Shown: positions 32,820 to 44,921, numbered from the stretch's first letter. The stretch: 64,000 nucleotides of DNA from Rhyacophila brunnea (GCA_022495005.1 JAGYXB010001100.1:1426001-1490000), one strand, 5' to 3'. Program-made: numbers and translations. Notes: generated by a model not told the origin, from the letters alone.

Positions 32820-34740
32820 CGAACAACATTTAATTTGATGAAGGTTTTTCTGGTCTGGCATTGCGTTGAGTTTCAAACACATGTTTGTACACGTGTATTT
32901 TATGTTATGGTGCAAAAGCCTGAACAAAATTTAAGCATACGTGCGAGTGAGAAAGTACTATTGGGCATGTGCGTAATCTCCGCGCGAGAGTAAGACGGAA
33001 TACATTTGATTGTATAATAATAACAATAATTATGTACGTTGGGTAGACGAGCTTCAAGCCACCAATTTTTGTGATATGTGATCAGGCAATCACTGAATTG
33101 CTTGCTTGCACTGAATTATTTTGTATGCGAAATATAGATCCACCACTATAAGTTGTCCGCTGAGTGAGGGCGCCACATCCTAACATTCGACATACCATTC
33201 AATACTTTTTATACTGACAGTTGAGTTCTAAATTCAAACACCTGACCATTTATGATTTGTGATTAACAGTATTGTATAGGTACCTACTCAATGTATATGC
33301 ATTAATTTTTTTTGAGGAAAAGCTCAAAAATAATTTGTATAATTTGTTTGTGGGATTATAATATTGTATTTGGGTCTGTCTTCAGATACAATTTTCAAAT
33401 TTTTTGTGTTCTTTTTTGTGTGAAACAATTCAGTAGGTACCTAGGTAGACTACGGCTTCTAGATCGAGACGTACCTACCTACAACCGCGGTTGTTTCTGG
33501 AACTAAAACCGTTTTTTTCTTTTTTAGACCAATAATACCGGTATATATACTGATATTTTAATTGTTTAATAGATATGGCAACACTAATTAGGTGCGATCG
33601 ACGATTGATCACCTTGGCTAAGTACTTGAAACCCCAGGGCCTAGGTATAAGTACATGCACCTACCTGTTGACTTACATTTTCTACATTTAATTATGTGTT
33701 ATGTTTGTGAAATATTGATATGCATAATAAGTTATCACTTATCTCAAGTCAAGATAAGATAAAAAAAAGTGATAAAAGATAGATATACATATCTACCTTC
33801 GCGCCTTACATTTATAAATATCACGATAAATGGGTGCGTTGGGTTCATGTCAGTCTGTAAATTTTAAAAGATAATGTCTGGAAATATGCTGTAGACATCC
33901 AGGGTCTGGTAAAGACGCTCAGAAGACTGGAGCGTGGAAAGCAGTGTGGGACGGGCGTGTTCAACGCATTGATCGCATAATGAATTATGGTCTATCGCAG
34001 TAGAAGGTTGTGGTCGTGAAATCTCGTCTCGAGAATTCTCACGAAATAATCTGAAAATCTCACAAAATAAACTTTGTAAATGGGGATTCGTGAGAAATAA
34101 AAAAAAACAACAATATAGAATCTCCAGAAACTAAAAATGTCAAGAAATCACAAGCCTAGAATCTAGACATTCTAGACTTTAGTCTTAAAAAGCGTCTACA
34201 TACCTACTTATTACACCCAATTATAATATAATATGATTCCATTATGATTTTAAAGTGGAGTCATTTTAACTATTGCTAATTTTAATTCTAAGTTATCAAA
34301 TTAACCAATAGAGAGCCCGCGTGGATTCGTCGTATCCTGCCGCAGATGTGAATGAGAGATGCAGAGAATGTTTGTGAATCCCCGCGCTTTAACATATCAT
34401 TTTAAAGACGAATGTGACAATTATAATATTAACTAACTAAATATAACATATTATTACCTAATAATGTTTCTTCAAGTTGATAAACGACAGCGGTAGAGTC
34501 TGGTAGATGATTTCCGGTTCTGATACGTCCCGCACCTGTCCGCGTACGCCCCCCACGTGCAGACGCTCCCTGATTTGATTCTAGCAATATACCTACACTT
34601 AGCCTGAACCTGTGATCACACATGCTCACAATTAACGATCCTAAGTTATTTCTTGTTGTCTGTTTGTGTCAGCCACGCCGCGCTGCACACTGCAGCATCT
34701 CCGTAATATTCCATTCACCTAAATAATTAGGTGTGTTTTT
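32820..34740. other. intergenic stretch, no gene seen
   Basis: It includes a possible decayed hAT tip near 34000-34200 (TCGTCTCGAGAATTCTCACG and CTAGAATCTAGACATTCTAG) and TAGGTACC-type runs near 33434-33485. No exon was recognised. Confidence 0.4.
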
Positions 34741-34744
34741 TTGT

Positions 34745-35060
34745 CGTTCCTTGTCCGGGCCCGAGAATGGGACCTCTTTTGGATCAAAACAGTTTCCTCG
34801 TGTATAGGCACCATTAGCGAAGGCTGCGAGACTAATCAATGCGCTCCCCAGAGACAGACATTCTCTATACTCTTGTGAATTATTTTGTTTTTAAATTTAT
34901 ATTTTTTCTAAGGTGCTGATTGCTTAGTATTTTTATAAAAGATTAAAACTAGTATTTTATTTAAATACCATGTTTTGTGAATGTCCTGAATTCTAATTTG
35001 TTATGTAGTAAATGCTTTGTTTTTAAATCATCAAATAAACACTCATAATCGTCTATTATC
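34745..35060 (+). repeat. probable LINE 3' end, copy 1
   Basis: Shared with 51880-52190: TTTCCTCGTGTAT, AATGCGCTCC, then an AT-rich body with CATGTTTTGTGAATGTCCTG and TTGTTATGTAGTAAATGC, and a TCAAATAAACA-type end. The order suggests a retroelement 3'UTR, but no frame remains. Confidence 0.45.
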
Positions 35061-35520
35061 TCTGTATTTACTGTTGTCCAATATCATCAAATCAGATTTT
35101 GGCACTGATTTGTTATAAAAAACAAAAATATCCCCCGTTATATCGGCTGTATGTATTTTCTATAGAGTTTCGTTTACCGTAAAAAACGGTGTATTAATTT
35201 TATATTCCCTGCATATTTCAGCCATTATTTTTATCTCGCCTTTATCTATATTGATTTACTCACCTTGTTTACACACTTTACCGTCCCTACAGTAGAACGT
35301 AGGGAATATTATTTACATTCGTATTAATGCATTTTAGTAGTGAATTTACATTTGATACCGCAACACGCAATGCAAGAAATAAAATCAAAAATGCAGGCAG
35401 AAGTAGTGATGTAAATAACAATTTTAACTGTTGTGATTATCGCCATTTCGTGATAATAAATTACTTTACATTGTGAATGTATTTTAAATAATTTTCATTG
35501 AAGTTGTCTTGAGTAGTCTA

Positions 35521-35673
35521 ATGCCGGGTCCACACCGAAAACAAGTCGCGCGACAACTCGTTAAATTTTACGATAAGCATGATAATTATCGTAAAATTTC
35601 TTAAGCAATTATGATAATTATCGTAAAATTTAACGAGTTGTCGCGCGACTTGTTGCCGGTGTGGACCAGGCAT
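35521..35673. repeat. 153-bp near-perfect palindrome
   Basis: ATGCCGGGTCCACACCG on the left mirrors CGGTGTGGACCAGGCAT on the right. The inner arms AACAAGTCGCGCGACAACTC and GTTAAATTTTACGATAA pair to a centre near 35600. A weaker half-copy (CGCGCACACCACGACTAAAT) occurs near 57187. Confidence 0.8.
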
Positions 35674-35849
35674 GAGGATTGTGAATTGCGGAGCACGGCT
35701 AGAACTCTTCTTGCCTGTTCGAATCCCACGTCGTGTGTCAAATTAATTTTTGTTTAATACCCACATGTGTTTGTGTTTAGCAAATAATGTCTTACAATCA
35801 TTTTAAAAATGCCTGTTAAAATACTATGGGGTGGGGTTTCCTTCAATGC

Positions 35850-36050
35850 CGACTATAGTCAGGCCATGAAAAATAACTGTAACTTCCATGATGGTGCTAA
35901 TTATTGTTCATACTTCTAATGCGATATGGTTAAATTATTGTAGAAATTAATGGTAATATTTTAAACGACATGTGCTATCGAAGATTGTCAATAACTAGCA
36001 CTACCATCGAAAATCGTAATTCAGTGCCACGGCAAGAATATAGTCTCTCA
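35850..36050 (+). repeat. foldback MITE (CACTATAGTCAG family), both arms present
   Basis: The left end GACTATAGTCAGGCCATG and TTCCATGATGGTGCTAATTA mirrors AACTAGCACTACCATCGAAA and GCAAGAATATAGTCTC on the right. Confidence 0.65.
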
Positions 36051-36118
36051 TTTAGAGCGGAAATATTATTTTAAAATAGATTGCGTGAACATAACTTAAA
36101 TTTTAAATCGTTTCAATG

Positions 36119-36200
36119 CAGTGCATCCCAACATTGTTCGCAACCCACGGCACACTTCAGTTTATAAAAAAATTCGCGGCCCTCTGAAGAATAAGTATAA
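36119..36200 (+). repeat. hAT terminal fragment
   Basis: CAGTGCATCCCAACATTGTT, then CGCAACCCACGGCACACTTC, resembles the classic ZBED/Charlie-type tip. A matching right tip, CGGCACACAGATTAAAAACA then CTG, occurs at 39036-39057, but the target flanks do not agree, so I do not join them. Confidence 0.45.
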
Positions 36201-36231
36201 TATTAAGAATAAGACACACCAACGGTGGCCG

Positions 36232-36450
36232 CGCGGCTTAAGCGCTGGAATATAACGACGTGGGTCCCAGGTTCGAATCCTGGGTCTGGCAAGTACACAT
36301 ATTGTTTTTCAATTTGTGTGTGAGTCAGGGTATGGACCTAATACGTTGAGCAAGTGGCTGACATCCATTTCTCGTAAAAACAAAATCTGTCAATACAAAC
36401 CTCTACTCTGTGGAGGCCCACATGATCCTATTAGGATCGGACAGAAGGTC
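36232..36450 (+). repeat. tRNA-derived SINE, copy 3
   Basis: Head AACGGTGGCCGCGCGGCTTA, box B GGTTCGAATCC at 36270-36280, body and ACTCTGTGGAGGCCCACATG tail as in 8308-8545. The poly(A) has been lost. Confidence 0.82.
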
Positions 36451-36956
36451 GGAAGAATAAGTGCAACATAATAATATGTTGCATATTATGTATTTATATA
36501 TTAAACTATTGTAATTCGTTAAACAAAACTTTTTTCTTAATCTATTGCGTAAAACACACATACCTATGGAATTCGCACGCCGGCATGTCACATAACAGTC
36601 TATACAATCAATAGTGTCCGTTTATCTTGGAGGATTGCTATTAAAAAATAATTATAAAGTTCTATCAATTTTTAAGTAATCATTTTTTTGATGTTGTATT
36701 ATTTGCGCTTGTGTAAGAGGACACGACTAATTTTGTGTTTTGTGTATCGATGCTTGGAAGAGCTACTCGTAATTCCATGTCAAACTATTAAAAAAATGAT
36801 TTTAGAGCTGTCCTTGATAGTCGTCTTCGACGAGGAAGATTGTTCTCGAATATAATATGAATCATTGAGTAGTAAAAAGCACTCTGGAAACTTTTTCAAG
36901 TTTCGAAAAAAATAAGAAAAAACTGTTTTTCGTATTGGATACCAAGCAGTAAAATA

Positions 36957-37165
36957 GGTACTGTTCGGTTAAAGCGGATACAGCGGAAAACGCATTTTGA
37001 AAATAGCCGATAAACTGGATTATTTGTTAGGTTAACCTAACCAAACCTAACCTAACCTAACTCAACCCAACCTAACCTAAACTAACCCAAACTAACAAAT
37101 AATCCAGTTTATCGGCTATTTTCAAAATGCGTTTTCCGCTGTATCCGCTTTAACCGAACAGTACC
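36957..37165. repeat. foldback element with CCTAA telomere-like core
   Basis: The arms 36957-37030 and 37092-37165 are perfect inverted repeats (GGTACTGTTCGGTTAAAGCG, ACAGCGGAAAACGCATTTTG, AATAGCCGATAAACTGGATT). Between them lies a degenerate array of CCTAA/CCCAA units, the insect telomere repeat on this strand. Confidence 0.85.
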
Positions 37166-37356
37166 GTAAAATATATTTCAAACAGTGGTTTTTGCAAGTT
37201 ACCCAAATATTCTGACGAAATAGAACACAATTTGAAACTCTCACCCGGCTAACTTTATATAATTAAGTAGTAGATGGCATTCACAGGTCATTTTCATAAA
37301 AAAAATCGTCCTGAACAGTTTTTGCAACTCAATAATGAATATGGTTGAATGATGTA

Positions 37357-37640
37357 TAGGTACACCAAGCCCCACTATAGTCAGGCTGTGACACACAACT
37401 GTAAACTTCGATAGTAGTATTAGTTATTGTTTATACTTCGAATGCAATAATAGTAAACTGTTTGTGTAAAATGATGATTGTTGTATATTGAAATAAATGG
37501 TAATAATTTTAACGAACTTTAATATGCAATCGAAAATCTGCATTTATTGCGAACAAGTTGCCGCATTGCATTCTAAGACAATCATCAATAACTAGCACTA
37601 CCATCGTAATTCGCAATTTAGTGCAAGGTCTTGGTACCTA
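37357..37640 (+). repeat. foldback MITE (CACTATAGTCAG family), longest copy
   Basis: Tips TAGGTACACCAAG and CTTGGTACCTA pair. The inner arms AACTGTAAACTTCGATAGTA and AATAACTAGCACTACCATCG also pair. It abuts the hAT element that starts at 37659. Confidence 0.65.
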
Positions 37641-37658
37641 CATAGATATTATGTACGT

Positions 37659-38391
37659 CAGCGATTTCCAAACTGGGAGGCGCGGACTGTTGCAAAGGGA
37701 GGCGCGAAAAGTTTAACACAATAATGTAGTCACAGGTTTGCAGTTTGCAAGTGCATAGTTTATAAAACGGCAGCTAGTTATAAACTACATAAAAAACAGT
37801 CCTATAAAAGTTAGGTTGTTTGCAAACCTGTATGAAGATAATATGGAGACTAATTTTATTATACCTCATTTCTATACTATTGTGCATGGCCCCCATAACA
37901 AGAGACCAGTTAAGTGAGATAAACACACACCAAAAATTCGTTATATTAGTAAAAAAAAAGTCGCCGGCGGCGCAGTTTCGGTTACAGAATATTAACATGT
38001 TATAATATAATATGTGTGTATGATACCATAATATGATGTGATTGTGTGGTGTGTGTGATTGATGATAATTCACATGCAGAATTTTATTTTATAATTATTT
38101 GTAGTATATTTCCTGACTAATAAAAATGGCTATATGGAAACAACATTTGTTCAATTTTGGTTGAATCAAACTAAAGAGTAATATAATACTTTGTCAAGAA
38201 AAGCAATGAGTAGGTACTGCTACCATTCGTAAGCGATATTAAGCATATTTATGCGAAACGGAATTTTCTGCATTAGATGCAATGAAATCCATATATCGAG
38301 CCCGTTTAGTAGAACAAAACACTTTCTGTAAAAATGTATTAAATGAAATAAAGGGGGGAGGCGCCAAGATTAAGTTGTTTTGAAACCACTG
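37659..38391 (+). mobile_element. internally deleted ZBED-type hAT element
   Basis: The tips CAGCGATTTCCAAACTGGGA and (reverse of right) CAGTGGTTTCAAAACAACTT pair. The flanks ATGTACGT at 37651-37658 and 38392-38399 are identical 8-mers. At 38246-38309 the plus strand encodes YLCETEFSALDAMKSIYRAR, the conserved C-terminal motif of ZBED-like hAT transposases. A piece of the CCATGGCCCC repeat sits inside at 37870-38010. The element ends 166 bp before the l(2)gl exon. Confidence 0.85.
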
Positions 38392-38564
38392 ATGTACGTA
38401 TTGATATTTCTGCAACAAAAAAGACTCTTATTTTACAACCAATGTTGTCGTTAACTGTTCTATACTTTACTTTTTTTGTAAGTGTTTAGTATTGTTCACT
38501 TCTTAATAAACGTATTACTTATTTATTTTACTGAATTATCGTTTTTTTAAATTGCAGGTTAAAT

Positions 38565-38648
38565 ATGCTGAAGTTCATAAGGGGGAAGGGGCAACAGCCT
38601 TCGGCAGAAAGACAAAAATTGCAAAGGGAACTTTTTGCATTTAGAAAG
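38565..38648 (+). CDS. l(2)gl: lethal(2) giant larvae, first coding exon
   Basis: The 28 codons read MLKFIRGKGQQPSAERQKLQ followed by RELFAFRK, which I recognise as the N-terminus of the insect L(2)gl tumour-suppressor family (WD40 beta-propeller protein). L(2)gl acts at the basolateral cortex with Scribble and Dlg and is restrained by aPKC. The exon starts after an acceptor (AAATTGCAG, ending 38557) with seven untranslated bases before ATG, and ends at AAAG|GTGAGT in phase 0. Family members continue with a conserved QHGFPHKP-like segment. I looked for its codons downstream on this strand and found none, so the rest of the gene lies beyond the window and this is a partial gene. Confidence 0.9.
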
Positions 38649-39763
38649 GTGAGTTTTTATTCAACGATCAAATATACATTACAATTGCTACGAACTGTAT
38701 CTATATATTTAATTTTTGAAACAAGCGATTCGCGGAAACAAATGACCCGATTTTTAGTAAGTATTGCGGAACACAATCTAAATAAGCAATGACCAACGGT
38801 GAAAGGATTCTTGGGTCGCGCTACCAAAACCATTACTTATTATCCGAATTTAGGTTGAGGCGTAAAAAGGTTAAGAAACCCTGTGCATAACTAATGCCTA
38901 CTGATTACTTATTTGCGCCTAGCTAGTAATTGTTAAAAGGGTTAGTTAGGACTGTTTCATGTTCACATATTGTTATTGTGACCTTTATAAGTTAAACTTA
39001 GGAACATTTGGCGGCAGATTGGGAGGGACTCTCGCGGCACACAGATTAAAAACACTGGTCTACCTACATACTCTTCATCTCGGTTTATGCTTTTACATAT
39101 TATAACAATTCCCATTCGGGGTACCCATGGGATATTTTCTAGAAATTCGAGGAACGCCTACATTGCCTGCTAAGGCAATTATTTTAATATACCTACATGT
39201 AAAGGCTCAGATACACGGCACTGAAGTTGCAGCGTGTGGACGCAGATCGTACTTGATTCCAAATTCATCCGATTAGAATCTCCAGTTGGATAAAGAGGTC
39301 AAATTTGAGATTCAAGCTATACGGCTGTAGATAGTGTTATACTTGAAACTATGTTCCGCTTAGCATATTGGCGAAAATTTTGATGGAATAGTTATTTTAA
39401 CATACCATTGTCCAAAACTATTGGGCTGGCCAATAAACGTATGGTAATAAATCATTTCTGTGCTTTAACTGCATATAACGTTTTTGTACAAATTTAAACG
39501 CTTTGACAGAATGTGCAATTACTATCCGGTGCTGATCTTCATTACTGATAACTGAATTCCTCGATTTTTACAATAAACTTTAAAATACTTCATTGTTCAA
39601 CAGTGTAGGTCAAGTTAAATCATTTTTTACTCTATTACCGAATTTGTTTCAAGTTGTAGCTTTTGCGAATTCTCATGAAGCCCCTAACACACTTCGCGGA
39701 GAATCACTCCTCAATGCGAAAGCCAAATTTTCTCTTTTCGATTCTAATAGGTATGTTAATAAC

Positions 39764-40468
39764 ACTAGGGAATCCAATCCCGAGCCAAAATTCTGATCCC
39801 GGGATTTCGGGATTACAATTTGACGATCCCGGGCATTTTTTCCACTGTTAATATAAAAATTTTATATTTACAAATAACATTAGTAAAATCGGTCAAAAAT
39901 AAATCTAGTATAATTTATACTATTTAAGACATTTATTGTTAATATATACGTTCAATCTTGGAAATACATAAGTTTAATGGAGTAAATAATATTGGAATTT
40001 AAATAATAATGTGAATTTAATATGAGATTGCTGTTTCTGATAGTAAAGACTTAATGAATGGGTTAGCGAGATTTAAAGTAAAGCAAATCATGGTGTATTT
40101 ATGGTCTGTCCGCTTCATAAATCTAATTATTCAGCCAAATATGAAACTGCCGTAAAACGTATGAGATCATGGTGGAATTACTTTGTTAATAGTGCGAAGC
40201 ATTGTTTTTTTCCAATCTTTCTCATTTTTATTAATTTATGTGAAAAATAAAATGAATCGGCAACTTATAGATGGGTATAAATCAAACTTCATTCAAACTC
40301 AGTTTATTTCTAATGTAGTTATTTGTTATTAAAAGTATTTTTTCTGTTATATTTTCGTTTTTATTTTATTTTCCATAAAAATTGATAAAAAAATCAATCC
40401 CGAAAGTTTCGGGATTATGTTTATCAATCCCGGGATTCATAGGTATCGAAAATAGCTTGGAATCCCTA
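39764..40468 (+). repeat. hAT-type MITE with CCCGGGATT subterminal repeats
   Basis: The tips TAGGGAATCC (39766) and GGAATCCCTA pair. The 8-mer TTAATAAC occurs at 39756-39763 and 40469-40476. Inside each end are multiple AATCCCGGGATT and TTTCGGGATT blocks. No transposase was seen. Confidence 0.75.
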
Positions 40469-41044
40469 TTAATAACTACTTACGTAATTAAAAAAATGAG
40501 TATGACATTCTTAATTCTGTGTTTAAATTTCATATTTAAATACTAATGACATGCATTACATACCTGAATGTCATGAAATCATCTAAAAATAATATCGGGC
40601 TGGTTTTCCGTGTCGATGGAATTCGATAACCGCAATGGATAACCGCAATGGAAATTATTCGCATTTCAGTTGTGCCATTATGAACATACAAATAATATTG
40701 ATTTAAATAAATTACGAATAGGGACTTATAGTTTAATAAAATCAGGTTTGGTTTTTTTTTAGAACGTAGACGTCATTGCTCGTAAAAATGGTACATACAG
40801 CTTTCAGGTTTGGTACACTTGTACCTTGGCGATAGTGATACCTCATTTTATATACCAATAGTACGACCAGTGAACGCCCTCGGCTGCCTCAAAAAATGTC
40901 AAAAACTGTGTAGGGTAATCAAACCTATGCGGATTTAACTAAACTCCTGTCCTATATGGCAGGTATGTCCAATGCGACGATCGCGCCATGGTCCACAGGA
41001 ATTGAGCCGTGAAAATGTAAATTCCGTCAAGTATTACAATTTAT

Positions 41045-41225
41045 ATTTTCTTGATGTCTGTAACGCATAAGCTCTCTCTCTCTCTCTCTCTATCACGCAT
41101 GCACGCGTCTTTGTTGCGCGATCTCACAAATAGAACACCCACATTGCAACCCTCTCATGCGTGCTGTACTTAATCGTTTAGTAACGTATATGCGTTTCGT
41201 TCACACGCATTGATATGCAAATCGA
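41045..41225 (-). repeat. dispersed repeat, uninterrupted copy
   Basis: It matches 4955-5022 plus 5406-5560 on the opposite strand and so marks the pre-insertion state of the MITE at 5023-5403. It includes a (CT)n tract at 41072-41090. Confidence 0.6.
41072..41090. repeat. (CT)n microsatellite
   Basis: CTCTCTCTCTCTCTCTCTC is an uninterrupted dinucleotide tract. Confidence 0.95.
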
Positions 41226-41859
41226 CGCATTCTTTAGCTGTGAATATTGTTACCCTATTAGTACCTATTGATTTGAAAAGCAATGACACGTGAAGATTTG
41301 CAAAATACATTTGCATTAAACGTAGGTAGGTACCTACTTCCGCAACTTTAAATTCATCCAAATATTTTCGCCAGTCGCTCGCGGGTTTTAGAAGTTGTCA
41401 GGTGTATTTTTAAGTAGATATCTGTGCTAGATTTCAAAACCAGCCAAGTCCATAATAGATGAATAGGAGAAAAACAGCTTTTTGTTTTCTCAAATACACA
41501 GTCACAAGTGTGAAATTTTATATTATTCCGAGTATAGAATATTTAAAATTAATAAATTCCACATTTTGAAAATGCAGAAATGTTAGAAAGCAGTAGTTCT
41601 TCAGCAATTTATAAAAAAAGTCAAAAATACCTAAAGGTGGACTTGTCTGATTTTGAAATGTAGCGGCACATATATCTTAAATCCTGGTTAAGTACTGGTT
41701 CGCTTGTATAATTGTAAAGAAAGTGCCAATAGTTCAACTACTAGGTATTTGTAAACATCAGCATCTCTACCGTATCTTACCTACAAAATATTTATATTTA
41801 AAGAGATTGTTATGTCTATAGTTTATTGTTAGATTGATTTTTTTCATATATTTCACGAA

Positions 41860-41925
41860 TACCGGTATTCAATAGGAAATACCGAAATACCGTTATTGGT
41901 ATTTTTATTCGGTATTGCAATCCCT
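41860..41925 (+). repeat. right end of an ATACCGGTATT hAT element
   Basis: AATACCGGTATTCAATAGGA and TATTCGGTATTGCAATCCCT followed by A match the ends of 49085-49724. The left end was not found. Confidence 0.5.
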
Positions 41926-42420
41926 AAGCACTGCCTACTTGAAATTTGATATGCCTGCTATATGGTGAAACAGGGGTCTACCAATCCAAGTTTATTGGTA
42001 GGTACCCACCCGATAAATAAAATTCAAGGAATATGACATGAGTTTTTATCTTATCTTATTTTTTACACAATAATATCGTGATAAGGCTTACGATAAAGTA
42101 GGTTAACATAATCATTATCGACAATAATTATTATACTATTCGATGTGGGTGTTGGTTGCCCCCCCCCCACCTCCCACTTGGCGTAAACTCCCTATCCTAC
42201 TGTCAGAACGTTACAAATATGGTTTCCACTGATGCGTCTATTTCTATTCAGGTTTGTTGAAGATGAGTCTGATAGGCGTCTTATCTTCTAAAGATAAATG
42301 GTCAATACTATTTATTTCCGATACATCTCGTACTGCATACGTACAAATTTCCGGATACGGGATGGGGAAGGATGTACGTCATGGCGTTTCCATGAACACG
42401 TAACTATCTCATGGGCCTAA

Positions 42421-42850
42421 CAGTGTTGCCAACTGTCGTTGACAAAAACATGCTAGACGGGGTACCAAAACAAGCTATTTGGCAGGAAAAATGCTATGTT
42501 TTGGTGAAAATATCACTTTTTTGCCTATAGCACACATTAAATTATAATATCTGATACCATTATATCACTATAACGCCAAGAATTCTCCTATTGTTTCATT
42601 GTGTTGTTTTATTTCTCAAGTACCGACCTACGTTCATTAAATACCTACCTATCTGATTGATGGTCAGATATTTGATGTGCTAGAAAATAAATAAACTAAA
42701 TATCTAACTTATTTTCAGCACATTTAAAGCTGTTGAAGGTATCAAAAAACACTAACAAAAACGCCATAAGCTAGATGCATCTTTTTGCAAGCTAGATGCC
42801 TATCGAAAAATGCTAGACCTGACAAGATAAACGCTAAGTTGGTAACGCTG
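42421..42850 (+). repeat. CAGYGTTGCCAAC element, complete copy
   Basis: Left tip CAGTGTTGCCAACTGTCG. The reverse of the right tip is CAGCGTTACCAACTTAGCG. Both ends carry ATGCTAGA-type motifs and it is related to 1409-1515. The target flanks do not match clearly. Confidence 0.6.
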
Positions 42851-42891
42851 GACACTAGTCCTATAGCATATATGTGACAAGAGTCATAAAA

Positions 42892-43433
42892 CAGTGGTGA
42901 AGGGTGAAGACAGTCTGTTAAGATTCGACATGAATATAGTGCACACTACATTTTCTCAGTCAAATGTTTTTGTTTTCATTGAACTACGAATATGTACATT
43001 TTGTAGATAGCGTTTGTTACCTTTTAAAATGCCCTGCTTAATCCAAGTCATAGTAGATAATAGTCAATAAATATTCGTTTATCTATAAAAATATCTAAAA
43101 GCATACTATTTATCCATAGATAAGTAGATAGAAGAATATTTTTTATCGATTATGGTTTGGTTAGGCAGACACGCGTTGGCTTATCCTTATATTGGCGTGG
43201 GCCCAGGTTCGAATACAGGGCCTGACAAATACACAAATTGTTTTTCAATTTGTATCTGCAGCCAGAGTATGGATCTAATAGGTTGAGCAAGTGGCTAACA
43301 TCCATTTCTCGTAAAAATATTTTGAATACAAACCTCTACTCTGTGGAGACCCATATGAGTTTATTGGGATCGAAAGAAGAAAAGAATGATTTAATTAATG
43401 AATCTTAACATCTACCTCCACACTTCGCCATTG
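42892..43433 (+). repeat. CAGTGGCGAAGGG hAT-like element carrying a SINE
   Basis: Left tip CAGTGGTGAAGGG and right tip CTTCGCCATTG. The flanks TCATAAAA and TCATACAT agree at 6 of 8 positions. The inner sequence (GTAGATAATAGTCAATAAAT, TTTTTATCGATTATGGTTTG) matches 4640-4905. A SINE sits at 43166-43385. Confidence 0.65.
43166..43385 (+). repeat. tRNA-derived SINE, copy 4 (nested)
   Basis: A damaged head is followed by box B-like GGTTCGAATAC, body AAATTGTTTTTCAATTTGTA and ACTCTGTGGAGACCCATATG. It interrupts the hAT-like element 42892-43433. Confidence 0.75.
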
Positions 43434-43939
43434 TCATACATAGCCTAGTTAGATAAATAAATACGTAGCAAAAAAATGAGATTACATAATTTCCATTTCA
43501 AGTAATATTTTATAGTACCTACGGTTTATTTACTGAATTTTAATTGCGAGTCACTATTAAGCTTTTGCTGGCAGCAGGAATGGTTAATGATGTAGTCAAG
43601 CCAAACCCTTACTGCATTAGCATAACTGTCACAACTTGAAGCTTTCCAATGTTGACATTGGATAAACATCACTTTCATCCTGTTTATTCATAGGGTCGTT
43701 AAAATATGAATGCGCCAGCCTACTCAGTATTAGCTAGTCTTTTCTCTATAAATACTACAGTGTTTTACAAACTGCTGTGTGTTTAACGGAAATCCCCAAA
43801 TGTCACAGGAATTAATAATTATTGACCCGTTTTTCAGTAAACTGAACGTTTACTAAAGAAAATATGTTCGATATTCGATTTTGTTATAAATATTTTTTCC
43901 TGACTAATAGTTAGTTATGTATGTGAAACAAAATATATA

Positions 43940-44394
43940 ATAATTACAAGATAAAAAGAACTTTTTATATACAAAGTTTTTAAATTTTCTGTTGAATTAT
44001 TATGCTCAATATGTTCAAACTTGTACTTGATATGAAGTAAATAAAAAACAAACAAATAGAGAATACTGAAATGTCATTTTGACATTTCATTTTGATTTCC
44101 ATAGTAACGCACGTATATATTAATAATTTAGTTGCTAGGACCACCCCCCTTAGCAACCAATAATAGTCTTTTACTGTTTACGGATTTTTCTGAAATAACT
44201 TTACATACAAAACAGAATTAACTGAACATGAATTCAATACTGCTTAAAGATGGCTAAAAGTGTTAAAAGAATGCATTGGCATTGTGTTCTGATATATTCT
44301 AAAAGTTTCAAATGTCTAGCTAGTCGGGAAGTTAGTTAAAAATCGATTGCAAGATTTGTACTGGATAAACAACCACCGGACAAACAAGAATACG
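43940..44394 (+). repeat. young dispersed repeat of unknown type, copy 1
   Basis: It is very similar to 52823-53305 along its length, with long identical blocks (TTTCAAATGTCTAGCTAGTC, ATCGATTGCAAGATTTGTAC, AACAACCACCGGACAAACAA). I see no terminal inverted repeat, tRNA box or frame. Confidence 0.75.
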
Positions 44395-44921
44395 ACCTAA
44401 TAAAAACGTTCTAAAATGATGTTGCTTTGTGACTACACATCTCACAGCTATCAAATTGGTAACGATGTGCTGAAGCAAACCTACATATTATATGAAAAAT
44501 AAAACCTCAATAACATAATATTACAGTAAAGACGAAAAACGTTACAAAGGATAATGATTAAATTAGCTGAAAGACGTTTTGCATGGCAGATTAATTTGTT
44601 CGTAAATTTTACAGTTTTGATGTTTTTTTGCAAGACTCACATTGAGATAAAAATGACTTGTGTAGCAATCCGTTTTGACAATCACATAAATAACAGTACG
44701 TAAGTAAATAACCTGAGCACGACGTGTTTTGACTGATAACGCAGATAATATTGATTTTTATATTGTACAACATTACTAAAATCATTTTTGAATCTCTATT
44801 TGATACGACCAGGGGAATACAACAATAATGGGAAGGGGGTGGGTGAGGCTGTAACAAGGTTTAGTTCTCGAGTTTGGGTAAGTATTCTATGAACTTAAAT
44901 ATGTATGTGTTGTGTTGTATC

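Noticed and set aside
37020..37095. Interstitial telomere from a chromosome fusion
   Set aside because: The CCTAA array lies exactly between perfect inverted arms, and a diverged copy exists at 28933-29032, so it is part of a repeat element.
36119..39057. One 2.9-kb hAT element joining the tip at 36119 with the tip at 39057, enclosing the l(2)gl exon
   Set aside because: The 8-bp flanks do not match, and several independent insertions with their own target repeats lie between.
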